Positions 11,251-21,465 of a DNA stretch of 41,016 nucleotides are shown one piece after another; positions within the stretch are counted from its first letter, which is position 1, and each line of letters opens with the position of its first letter. Position numbers and translations under genes: made by a program. Under the pieces are notes generated by a model. That model was not told the origin of the DNA. It was given only the letters and a program-made list of their open reading frames with translations, and searched no databases. The stretch is taken from assembly GCA_025529335.1 (NCBI GenBank), contig JAMYHX010000395.1, forward strand, positions 1 to 41,016, in the 5' to 3' direction. The stretch is from Rhizopus sp. PT2906 (lineage: Eukaryota; Mucoromycota; Mucoromycetes; Mucorales; Rhizopodaceae).

Positions 11251-12759
11251 TTGGTTTGACATTGGCTGATCGTATTTTCGAAGCTCGGTCTCGTGGAAAA
11301 TGTTTCCCATTTGTTTGTTGAATGGGTTGACAATGAATTGATGGACGTGTTCGATATAAATCATTATAATAACTCGAGCATAACCCTACAGTAGAGCATA
11401 CATTTTACTTTACATTCCTCTATCGCACCTGATAAGAATAAAGAAAGGGTGCTGACAACAATATTCACATTGACGACATTAATATAAATAGCAACCATAG
11501 TTTCTCTCTCCCTGTAAAACGCACACAAACTTAATATTATTGAGTTCTTAACAAAGAATCTAATTTGCAAGCCATCGACTTAATAGCCTTTTTCCAACAA
11601 CACTAAAGCTGGATACAACAGAACCATTCCTAGTGTCGGCTGGGCGGATAAGTTCCTCGGGTCTATTTCCTCGCTACACCGAGAAAACATTTCTTTTTTA
11701 CTTTTTCCGATGTCTCGGCATCATTCATAAAAGTACCCACGCACACTCACACTCACACAAGAAAAAAAGAACGAATGTAAGCTCTTTTACCAGTCATAGA
11801 ATTATTTGCAAAAGCAAAGTCAACAAAATAAAGAGTCTTATTTTTCGTTTTTATTATTATTATAATATTAAATTATATCTTCCGTTTAGTCAGATCGCTA
11901 GCATCACGCTGTAAATAGGTGATATGTTTGACCCCAGCGTGTGTCGTCAGTTCTCCAAGAAGAGAGGATAAAATCCTCACAAACAAGGAGGTTGATCGTT
12001 ACTGAGTCAGAAAGCTATCATCATACTTTCCATTGTCAGGAAGATTTGTCTAAAGAAACAAGAAAAAAAAAGTTTTTACGTCTATTTATATATTTTTGCT
12101 TCGTGCGCTCATTTAAAAAAAATTTTTCATTCAGATTGTAGTCACTTTTTCAAACACAAAAGGACATTGTAACAACAGTGTAACCGTCTTATATTCATCT
12201 ATTGAAGTAGAATGTCATTAAGTCTAAGCTCGTATTGAGTATTCATTTTATTATTTGGTAGTCGATAATGTATTTTTTATTCATATATCCGCCGTAAAGA
12301 CTCTTATTGGGAAGAGAGAGGGGCTTCATGCGTCGCAAGTGGAATTAAGATTCATTTCATATATTTAAAGAAAAACTGTGATAAGTTACAAAGATGACAC
12401 ATACCAAAAGTGTTGTGGATGGCAACACCTTTATGCAAGGAATGAGCCAGCAAAGTTTTATTGCGTTCTGTGTCAAGGTAAGTAGTGCTAGCATAAGAAG
12501 GTTTAGTTTTGAAATCACAAACTTGACTATCACCTTGAGCGTCTTGATGGCGGTTGAAGACATATACATCAAGAAAAGCTTTGTTAGAGGTTTAATATTT
12601 ATGTTGATGCCCAGATATGACAATTACTCAATTAGGTGACACCTCCCACAAGTCGAGCTGCAAGGATTCACTAGCAAGCTGGACTTACTTTTACAGTGAT
12701 GTGAGACGTTAGTTGCAGAAGTCATTGAAAAAGATTTGATTATTTTTTATTACAAATAA
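11251..12759. other. gene-poor region downstream of ATM1
   Basis: Only short frames without resemblance to known proteins are present (for example 11633-11914 plus, 11941-12141 plus, 12394-12639 plus). The last has a 28-codon opening followed by a GTAAGT donor, but no partner exon could be found. No RNA gene is apparent. Confidence 0.4.
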
Positions 12760-15260
12760 TTAAGGCTGCTTAAATGTTTCTTCGTGTCTATTCACTTCTT
12801 GAAAATAGGCAAGAGTAGACTCTTGTTTAGTCCACATGCCTTTATAAACACTGTCGTCTACCAATAATAATTCTTCATGTCTGCCAAACTCTACCACTTT
12901 CCCATTTTGAAGTACATAGATTATATCTAATCAAGGGATTAGTACTCTTTAAGAGCCTAAAAGATCTTTTTATAGTTACCAGCATCAGCAATTGTTCGTA
13001 ATCTGTGGGCAATATGTAAGCTTGTCATGCCTGTTTCTCGTAAGATACTTCTAAAATTAGCCAATAAAGATTGTTCAGTATGTGTATCTAAAGCAGAAGT
13101 TGCTTCATCAAGGAATAAAATATGTGGCTTCTTCAAAATGGTTCTTGCTAGTGATATTCTCTGTTTTTCTCCTCCAGACAGCATTAGTCCTCGCTCGCCC
13201 ACTTTGGACTCATATTTATCAGGCAATTCCATGATTGTGTCATGAATACGAGCACGCTTGGCAGCATCATACACTTCTTCTTCTGTAGCATCAATTCTTC
13301 CATAGTTTATGTTATAATAGATCGTATTGTTAAATAAAGTTGTGTCTTGAGGAACGACGCCAATCGCCTTACGTAAACTATCCATGGTAACACTTTTGAT
13401 GTTTTGTCCGTCTACATAAATATTGCCTGATTGTGGTTCATAAAAGCGGAACAGAAGTCTTAATATCGTTGACTTGCCGCATCCACTAGGTCCTACAAAG
13501 GCTGCCTTTGAACCAGCAGGAATAGTGAATGAAACACCGTTCAGAATAGGTCGATCGGGATGATAGCCAAAGACGACGTTTTCAAACTTGATCTCTCCGC
13601 CCTTAAATACAAATTCTTTAGCATCTGGTGCGTCAACAACCAAGGGTGTCCTGTTTTCCAAGTTGAACAATGTATCCATATCAATAAGTGACTGTCGAAG
13701 TTCTCTATAGACAGAACCTAAAAAGTTCAAAGGCATAGAGAGTTGAAATACCAATTGATTGACCATGACAACATCGCCCACTGTCATCGTTCCATGGATA
13801 ACACCATGCGCAGATAAAAACATCATGATGGTAAGAGCTGTACTAAAAATCGCATTCTGCCCAGCGTTCAAGAGAGCCAAGCTTGATGCTACTTTGAGAG
13901 AGGCCTTTTCGTACTTTTGAAGTGGTTTATCATATTGATCAGCTTCAAACTTTTCATTGTTGAAATACTAATTGGATCATGTTCCTTTTAGACAAAATAA
14001 TTCATGGCTTATTTCAGTGTTTTTTTATACCTTGACAGCTTCAAAATTGATGAGAGAGTCCACAGCTTTTGATGCGGCTACATTATCAGCAGCATTTGCT
14101 TCCTTTCTAAACTTTGTTCTCCAAGCTGTTGTTGTTACCGTAAAGGCTGTATAGGCGATGATGGTGCTGAAAGTGACGAGAGCGAAAGATGTACCAAATT
14201 TATATGCCTATAATCATATATAGCTGATTATGATTACTCAAATCTTGTACACTATCTCATTAAACATACCAGAATACCACAAACCATGCTGATTTCAAGT
14301 GCAGTAGGTAGTACGTGAAATACCATAGAGCTTACCATAAAGCTTATACCCCTAGATTTTTTTATGTTATGCCACTTATTCATGAATGAACAATAAAACT
14401 TACTTTGTGCCACGGTCGATCGCCCGATTGAGCCCGCCTGTTTGACGAGTCAAATGGAAGCCCAAGCCGAGTTTGTGAAGATGGGAAAATACATTAAGAG
14501 CAACCCGACGTATAGCCTTTTGCGCTACAACAGCAAAGACGGCGTTACGCAGTTCCTGAAAAGCACTTGCGCCTAATCTAGCAAGACCATCTGTGTAAAG
14601 AAATCAAAGCTTACACTTTAGCAAAAAATATAAAGTATGCATCAAATGATTAAAATTCTTTACATCCGATAATGGCTGCTCCACACACTGTCCATAAGGT
14701 AGCATCATCAGGTATTGTCACGTTTAATGAATCCACAACATTCTTGAAGAAAAAGGGTACTTGTACATTTAAGAGCTAACATGAGAATAATCAATATCAA
14801 TTGACATCGTTTCTATTTGTATACTTACTTTGCCTCCAATCAGTAAAGATAGTGCAATGACCACACGCGTCTTGACTCCAATATCGTTTTTCGGCCAAAT
14901 ATACTTCATCAATTGCTTTATGATAGCCCAATCAGTTGCATTTCTATCCTTTACATTCGATGCTGCGTCCTTGAGCTGCTTTGCTTTTGCTATAGCTGTT
15001 TCTGTTGCAGCCTTCTCAGTAGGTTTGGACGTAAATACTCGTTTGGGAATGTATGATATGATCGACTTGGACAGTCTGCTACTTTCACTGTTGCTTGTAT
15101 ATAATTCTGGTTTGCTAACTATGTGCCTATTCGTGCGTAGGCATCTGCTTAAGATAGGTGAATGATTTATACTAGTCGGTGGTCTTTTTATCCGTGAGCA
15201 GCCAAGGCTATTCCGAAAAGCCGCCCTTGAGCATTGTGTGCTTATCCTTAGAGGTAGCAT
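12760..15260 (-). CDS. ATM1: mitochondrial ABC exporter Atm1 (ABCB7 type)
   Basis: Exons, in transcription order, are 15260-14829, 14775-14664, 14590-14404, 14351-14270, 14207-14031, 13967-12980 and 12926-12760, giving 714 aa. The first 100 residues are rich in Arg and Ser with few acids, as in a mitochondrial presequence. Six membrane helices follow with Atm1 signatures (GARLGASAFQELRNAVF-like region, TGGLNRAIDRGTKGISF, AVKYFNNEKFEADQYDKPL). The nucleotide-binding domain has Walker A GPSGCGKST (about 489-497), LSGGEKQR (about 593-600), Walker B ILFLDEATSALD (about 613-624) and the H-loop AHRLRTIADA. Length and order are normal for a half-transporter that works as a homodimer. In yeast it exports a glutathione-linked sulfur compound from the matrix for cytosolic Fe-S protein assembly. 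The final exon restores the C-terminus DIIYVLQNGKVVEFGRHEEL. No break is seen. Confidence 0.95.
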
Positions 15261-15746
15261 TTCATGTGCTTTCTACGCAAAAAGTGGTATTGAGCTCACC
15301 CGCGATCTAGGTCTCTATGACAAAAGAAAGAAGAGAGATATCGCAATTTAAGATGTACTGCTTTTTTGTAATCCTTGCCTCAGTATTAAATCGCCGACTA
15401 AAATACACCTTTGGTCCCCCCTTGTTCTAAAGGCAGTAACGGAAGTGGATCTCTACACTTTCCAGAAGGAAAGGGGGGATAAACACTGAATATCTTTTGT
15501 AAAAAAAATCTTATACTGCTCTTGTATTTCTGGTTATGTAAATAGACCTTTTCTATTCATTTCCTTTTTTATTATTATGTATACGAAATTGAAGCTTAAG
15601 AACTAATATTATCTTCGGTAGCCTCTTAAGCTTTTATGTAAATACAGCTCTTTCCATCACACTTTATTTATTGATCATGTCTCTTTCCTTAAAAAATTTT
15701 GATGACTAAAAACCAATGAATGTTTCCACTTTTATTAAAGAAGCAA
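15261..15746. other. ATM1 promoter / UGT 3' spacer with G/C-tract inverted repeat
   Basis: This spacer lies upstream of ATM1 and downstream of the UGT gene, both on the minus strand. TCCCCCCTT at 15415-15423 and AAGGGGGGA at 15471-15479 are perfect inverted copies 47 bp apart, about 155-220 bp from the ATM1 start. The AGGGG cores resemble stress-response elements. Otherwise nothing is recognised. Confidence 0.45.
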
Positions 15747-17575
15747 TTAGTTTGCTTTTAGATCTTTATCTAATGCCATCCTTGGGACGGATACTGCGTT
15801 GAAAGCCATGCGATAGAGCATAAAAACAAAGCGATAGATGCCATAGGCAAATGTGACCAAGGAAACCAATACAAATGAATAGATATCCAAGTTGTATGCT
15901 TTGAAGAACGAAAGATCTCTACGAATATCTCTCCTATGCTTCAGCTCTCCATTCACGTGTGTAAATATGGCTTCCTCTACAAGATCAGCTCCGCGCTGCT
16001 TGCCGTGAGCGTTTCTGATCTGAACTAGGGCCTTGAATCGATCAACATTACGCCTATATTTGCCTGCGGTATCATCAACAATCTCTTTGATCAAATCAGT
16101 CGCTTGATCTTGTCTGAGCGTTCGCCTGAGCCATCGCCCAGTACCATGCTCTTCAGCGCTTATGGCTGTAGCAGGTTGATCACTGAAGTAAGGGAATACA
16201 GCAATAGGTACAGCAGCATGCATCGATTCGTACAGGGAGCCAGCACCGCCGTGTGTGAGGAACAGGCAAGTGGAGGGATGATGAAGAATGGCGACTTGAG
16301 GCGCCCAGTTGACAAAGGCAATATTGGAGTCATCAGTAGGATTTGTGAAAAAGTTGTTGATGTCGTAGGTTGTGTTGGTTCGAGTGGTGATTATATCTGG
16401 GAAGTGTTCACGAATGCCGCGAGTAGACCAGATGATACCATCAATATACTTAGTTTCCATGTTTTCGAGTAAGGCTGTCAAGATGAACTTAATTTCACTT
16501 GGTGTAGGTACAGTTAACTGGCCAAACGCGACATAAACGACCTTGAGACGGTGGTCGAGAAATGCCTGAAGTTCATCGTTTAGAGTTGGGTAGTTCCGAG
16601 GAACAATAGGACCTATGAGCTCAACCAAGGGACCCATAGGACGAGGAAATTCAAAGCCAAAGACGGAGTTCACTATCTTCATACTGTCCTCCCATCTCTC
16701 CAAAACAGAAAGCTTGGGTTCGATACCGACTGACATCTGCTCCTGTGTAAATTGATCTGCAAAGAATCGAGCACCAATGTAGTAGCGCAAAGGATTGATG
16801 ACCCTGTCAACAAGTCTTTCGTGAAATGGAACGCCTTTGCTCATAGGGTGATGTACATTAAAAAAGTTGGTGTTTATATATGGGGCAGAAACGTCTAAAT
16901 AAAAGGGTGAGCAAAAGATAAAGGAAACATCAAAGTATATGGCAGCTTACCAGGGCCCATAACCATTGTTACTGTTATGACGTTAGGTATCCCGGCTGAC
17001 TTGGCAGCTTCAACGCAGGCCACATTAAGGTAGTCGCACAGTACTACATCTATCTTCTTTTGGTCGATTGTTTTTTGAAACTTGTAGTATTCTATGTATC
17101 ATTCTTAGTGAGCATGTTTAGTAAGGATTATAATGTCTATACCTTCTTTAATATTCATCAAAATGAGCTGTTCTTTTTCAAGAACTCCTTTTACCACTTC
17201 CATAGATATAAACCTTTCAAGTAAAGCGCGAGATTCTTCTGGTTGAAATAAAGCAGGGCCGTTCAGAACAAGTTCAACAGAAGGATAATTTTTAATAAAC
17301 TTTGCTTGATCTTCCTATAAAACCATCAGTATGCAACGTTGCTTACTTTTTACACTTACTCTTGTATAAAAGCTAACATGATGCCCTCTAGCAGCTAGCT
17401 CTTCAAGGATCTCTAATACCCAAACAATGTGGGACGACCCACCTATGTTACAGGCAAATAGAATATTCTTTGGTTCTCGAAAGTTAGCTATTAGATCAAA
17501 TGTTCCTTGGGTTGACCCAACGGTCAGATGACTTGCTACAGTAAACAAGGCAAGAATGAGGGTAGATAATTTCAT
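15747..17575 (-). CDS. UDP-glycosyltransferase (UGT family, membrane-anchored)
   Basis: Exons 17575-17360, 17314-17143, 17091-16951 and 16894-15747 give 558 aa. Residues 1-23 (MKLSTLILALFTVASHLTVG start) form a signal peptide. The acceptor-binding N-half begins ILFACNIGGSSHIVWVLEIL with the expected G-x-H feature. The UGT signature runs from about residue 372 to 420 and includes WAPQVAILHHPS, FLTHGGAGSLYE and YFSDQP. A hydrophobic helix (YSFVLVSLVTFAYGIYRFVF) near the C-terminus is followed by a short basic tail. Signal peptide plus C-terminal anchor is the topology of animal UGTs, with the catalytic part facing the ER lumen or exterior. The substrate cannot be predicted; sterols, lipids or phenolics are possible. 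The ATG at 17575 was chosen because it opens directly on the signal peptide; an upstream extension has no ATG. Confidence 0.88.
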
Positions 17576-17860
17576 TAAAATGGGACAATTGAAAAACAGT
17601 AAAAAGAAACTCAAGTTTTTGTTTAATTTGATTTTTTATATTTAAAGTTATGTCGACCTTCTTGCACAGCTCATGCAAGCAAGTGTATATTTTACATAAA
17701 CAACAAAACAAACAAGTACTATTGAAGTACAGCAGACATTATTCAAAAGTATTATACACAAATAATAATGAAAGGATAATCTATGCAAAAGACATCTTTT
17801 AATGTTGATAAAGGAAGGAAATAACTAGAAGACTAATGAATAAAAAAATAATATCTTGCT

Positions 17861-17932
17861 CATTTTATATTTACCGAGGCGTTAAGGAATGCACTGCCGT
17901 TATGGACAGCGCATTAAATCCAGGGAGCACCG
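17861..17932 (-). repeat. conserved segment 3' of Fanzor stop, copy 1 (candidate guide-RNA scaffold or element end)
   Basis: This 72-nt segment follows the Fanzor stop codon in transcript sense and aligns with 25373-25444. The block 17875-17898 is identical over 24 nt to 25388-25411. In minus-strand RNA, GCGCUG (17912-17907) can pair with CAGUGC (17896-17891) as a 6-bp stem with one G-U pair. Known TnpB/Fanzor systems use an RNA starting near or past the 3' end of the nuclease gene as guide scaffold. That this is one is inference. Similarity fades at about 17861. Confidence 0.45.
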
Positions 17933-18770
17933 TTAATCCTTTGAAGGTCTTTTGAAGGGGGGAGGACTTTCATTATCGTGTTTTGATTTGTAAACAAAGA
18001 TACCATATATATTTAATGCACTATTCACATCGTGATTCCAAACCGTACCACAAGATTCACACTTGAGGACAGAGTGTACTCTTTGCTTTGATCCAGTAAT
18101 TGAGATATTATTTAGTTGTTTGGATTTGCACTTGTTACATATCTGACTCGTTAAATACTCGTCAACCGAAACAAATTCGGTCCCCCCTCATTGGATTGTT
18201 TGCATTTTCGTTTGATTTCTTCAATAATGCGCCTAGTAGGTGCAGCTCGTTTTCCTTTCATACTTGAACAAAAAGAACCATTTCCGAACGCAATGATTCG
18301 CTTCCGTTGAGAGGAGGAAGGGAGGTTAGCAGGAGGTAGAGGTACATGTTTGCTTTTGTTTGGGTTTTGGTTTTTAGCGCCAACTGTGCTTAATTTGTCA
18401 TACTTTTTGCTGTTGTCAAAGAGTTTTTTAACAATTTCTTGAGTTCCTTTTTGCTTGTTGATATAAGTTTTGAACTTTAACTTTTGAGACCTATGCCATA
18501 CGCAGCGTTATTAAAATACACATCATGTAAGAGAGCGGCATACCACTTATCTTGACAATAGTAGTTATGGATTCTTTGATAGTTTTGTAGACATGTAGAG
18601 GCAGCTAGTAAAAATGAGGTCAAGTGTGCAGTTTTTAAAGTAGGCAATTCACTAATATACTTAAATTCGTTTAAATGACACTCTTGATGTTCTTTTCGTC
18701 TTCTTGTAGCGAGATTGTAACTACATAAATGATAATACTCTTCCAAGCTTGAAGTTCTAATACGTTGAAG
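17933..18770 (-). pseudogene. broken Fanzor (eukaryotic TnpB-like RNA-guided nuclease), C-terminal half, copy 1
   Basis: In three shifted frames the minus strand reads RIRTSSLEEYYHLCSYN through a middle region (KEHQECHLNEF, ISELPTLKTAHLTSF), then KFKTYINKQKGTQEIVKKLF, FGNGSFCSSMKGKRAAPTRR and VDEYLTSQICNKCK. It ends LKCESCGTVWNHDVNSALNI and SKD-stop at 17933. The C-x2-C...C-x2-C finger followed by H-D-V-N is the RuvC-III/zinc-finger signature of TnpB and Fanzor proteins. Asp is encoded at 18029-18031. The RuvC-I half is absent. Frames shift near 18480 and at the C-tract 18182-18187. In Fanzor systems this domain cleaves DNA under guidance of a small RNA; this copy cannot be functional. Confidence 0.75.
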
Positions 18771-19059
18771 TAAAGAAAAAGGGGAAAGTAACTGCGGATA
18801 GTCTTGTCATGCTAAATTAACGAACAGCATTTTTTTATTAATTAATCACGTTTTCTTTAATAGTAAAATGGTTCCCGAATGAAAGGGCACTCCACTTTTA
18901 ACATATTGCACATCTTGCTGCTATACTCAAAATAGTCATCGTTATAAAAGTGATGTATAAGGATACTAAAATAACACACGATAGTCATGAGTCATCATCT
19001 AAACACCAGGAACAGTGATTGAAGAAGTAACGGTAAAGAGGGAAAAGAAGAAGCACAAA

Positions 19060-20264
19060 CCTCAACGTCATCCACATGTTCCATGATGAAATATCAGTAC
19101 GTAATTCGTATACACGTATACAGCATGTGTCTAGCTGATGCGTTGAAAGTGCTGCTCAAAATCATGTTCTCAACGGAGACTATCATTTCTACTACTGCTT
19201 ATCAAGGTAAGAACGATGTTGCAGAAGCCTCTGTCATTATACTCGATTTGGATAACAGCGACAACTTTCTCCATTGTTGGTAAATCCTGGGCACGTCTGT
19301 CGTCTCCTTCAATCAAATGCATTCTCATCGATGAACTGATGATAATATAAGGTGATCCGCTTTCGGTAGAGCCATTGTTGCTAGATCTTTTCTCGCTGTT
19401 GATGCTGAAGCTCTCATGGTTGCTCAATATCTTATACGCATGACAATAAATACGTGCGAAGGGATTGCATTGAGCAAGTATAATTGAAAGGCTTTCTATA
19501 TTCCCATTCTTCAGATTTTCATTCCTTTCTGATCGTCTCTGAGCAGCATACGAAGGATCATAGATGTACAACTGAGCATACAAAGATGCGTTGCCCTCAA
19601 CTAAAAATAGAGGCCCCTGGCGGTGGCAAAGAGCACCATGGATCTGGAATGCGTTAAGTCCACCTCTTCTGTTGTTGCTGTTGGCATTACGTTCCTCAGC
19701 TGAGACAATGTCGCATCCTAAAGAGATAAACGCAAAGGCAGCGTTGTATTGACGCAGGTTGTCCTTGAACTGGCGTCCTATAGTATCTGTGCGAGCGAGT
19801 AAGTCCTTCAAGTACTCAGGTGGTTGTGCCAGAAGTGGCAGTTGGACTAAACCCTGCTTACAGCATGATTCCCAAATAGGGTTGCTTTGCGAAGAGTTCT
19901 GTTGTCTTTTACCTGTCCAATGCAAAGCGTGACAGTTTGGACATTCCTTGTCCATACATCCAAGGCCCAAAGGGCGAAGGCGGGATAACTGTGAGATGTA
20001 TGCGGCTGGCATACTGTTAGCATGGTCAGACCTAGGCCTGCCTCTGGGTCTACTTTCAGCATCAGAAGACTCGATTGTTCTTGGTCTTCCTCTAGGTCTA
20101 GTAGCGATATCAGCTTCTTCTTGTTGGTCTTCGGCACGACGTCTGCGGCGTGATGCTGCTACTCGTTCTCTGCATGCCTGGCAGGTACGATAACGTGAAT
20201 CAACGGGTAAAGGTGCACGGCAGGAAGAGCGGCTGGTTGTGCTTTGGTTGTTATTGTTTTCCAT
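19060..20264 (-). pseudogene. Helitron Rep-helicase N-terminal fragment, copy 1 (364-codon open frame)
   Basis: An intact frame runs from ATG 20264 to the stop at 19170. It opens with a cysteine pair (CQACRERV) and an Arg-rich block, then two AT-hook-like RPRGRPR motifs. The Helitron helicase-like N-domain follows: CPNCHALHW...CCKQGLVQLPLL, FKDNLRQYNAAFAFISLG, FQIHGALCHRQGPLFL and LYAQLYIYDPSYAAQRRSER. The frame stops just where autonomous Helitrons continue. Comparison with copy 2 shows resemblance carrying on past the stop to about 19060: copy 1 has TGA and TAG where copy 2 has glutamine codons. It therefore looks truncated by nonsense mutation. The HUH Rep and helicase domains are missing. 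Its long unbroken frame could mean recent decay or retention as a DNA-binding protein; decay is the simpler reading. Confidence 0.7.
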
Positions 20265-20282
20265 TTTTCTAATAAGCGTCAA

Positions 20283-21465
20283 GATGGGAACATAATGTTA
20301 ATGAATAGGAACTGTATGAATTTGCCTTTTATTCTCTCTCTCTTTTTTTTTTTAAGGCATTTCCATACCTGATTCTTTTAAAAAGGGTTTTATTGTATTG
20401 TATTGTAAAAATAAATATCAGGAGAAAAGGGAAAGTAAACTCATATGATTGTGATCCGATACCCGGTTCGAACAAATATTAAAAAAAGACTCTGTGTGCG
20501 GCAAATTTCCGGTAAAAGTTTGTGTTACTTGCATATTTTCCGACTATTTTCCGGCGTATTTTTTTTAATTCCAGTATATATTTTAGTGATTCGGAAGTTG
20601 GCTTTTTGTGATCTGTATCTAATATATTACTGTATTTTTATTAAATATTGCTGTAAAATAATAAAATCACTTACGTAAAAAGACGAAAAAGAAAAATATA
20701 TAGGAATAAAACGATGTCATGTCAAAAGAGAGAGAGAGAGAGATAATGAGTATATGCAGTTATTATTTTGACAACATTACAATGGTTTCAATACGATATC
20801 TAAATTTGGAAAGCACGGCATTCAGTCTCATTGTTATTTAGAAATACAGTTTATCCATGGCGACGACGGATTTACATTTCGTACAGCATGAATTTTGTTC
20901 TCACCATTGAGTGCATTTGTTTTCGACCACAGGTGAATTTACTTTCCGGAAAGAGTATATAAGACGTGCAAGGTCATATCAGCATCATTCTTCCTTTTAT
21001 AAAAGAGGATATCCGTAAAAGCTTTTCAGCCTATTCTGAGAATTGTCATTTTTCCCTTGGATTTTTCATGGTACGACTACGCATAGTACCGTTACAGCAC
21101 TTTTCATCAGCCATCTGAAATATGCATTGTCGGGTCAATGTCGTTATTGGATAACTTCAGGTACACAAGACACTTTTTACAATATTCCCCAAAAAAAATC
21201 CGACAAACAAGGAGGAAAAGTATGCGTATTTTTAAGGTCAATAAATGTAAGTAGCTGAATCAAAGAAGAAGGGAGGTCCAGGTATCTGTTGTATTTTTTT
21301 AAAGGAAAGGGCAGCTGGGCTTAAAAACCTTGATATGTCATCAAAGGCTAACCCTGGGCGGACTTTTGAAGTAGCTGGGGGCTTCTATTCAAATCACCTA
21401 GAAAAAAAAAAAAACCACACCTCATTCACTGCTCTACTCTACGTACATTAAAACTTAGAGACAAA
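20283..21465. other. intergenic region between relic 1 and RIP1
   Basis: AT-rich DNA contains a GA dinucleotide run at about 20727-20743 and the palindrome-plus-TATA site listed below. Frames at 20445-20678 and 21043-21258 have no recognisable protein character. The last 50 bp before the RIP1 ATG hold an A-tract and a CA/CT-rich leader. Confidence 0.45.
20942..20964 (+). promoter_or_regulatory. palindrome CTTTCCGGAAAG next to TATATAAG
   Basis: A perfect 12-bp palindrome (20942-20953) is followed after three bases by a TATA-box-like TATATAAG (20957-20964). TTCnnGAA is the inverted core of a heat-shock element. The pair looks like a promoter, but RIP1 starts 500 bp downstream and no nearer gene is visible. 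Confidence 0.35.

Larger units (their letters stand above)
17861..20282 (-). mobile_element. Helitron-Fanzor relic, copy 1
   Basis: Read on the minus strand, this element carries a Helitron Rep-helicase N-terminal fragment (20264 to about 19060). A spacer of about 250-300 nt follows, then the C-terminal part of a Fanzor/TnpB-like nuclease (about 18770-17933) and a conserved non-coding end. The same order recurs in copy 2 (25373-26435), including recognisably similar sequence in the spacer. The two were therefore mobilised or duplicated as one unit. No terminal repeat, canonical Helitron CTRR end or target-site duplication could be identified. Neither the HUH nuclease motifs nor the helicase remain. 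The element is a dead, truncated derivative. Confidence 0.7.

Noticed and set aside
12394..12639. Plus-strand ORF with a neat GTAAGT donor after 28 codons
   Set aside because: No acceptor gives a sensible second exon, and the readthrough sequence has no family resemblance.
17861..17880. Possible canonical Helitron 3' end at the shared boundary of the relics
   Set aside because: The boundary reads ...TATAAAATGA in Helitron sense, with no CTRR, so a true Helitron terminus cannot be claimed.
20455..20475. GGTTCGAAC, similar to a tRNA B box
   Set aside because: The flanks do not form a T stem, and no acceptor or anticodon stem can be drawn; not a tRNA.
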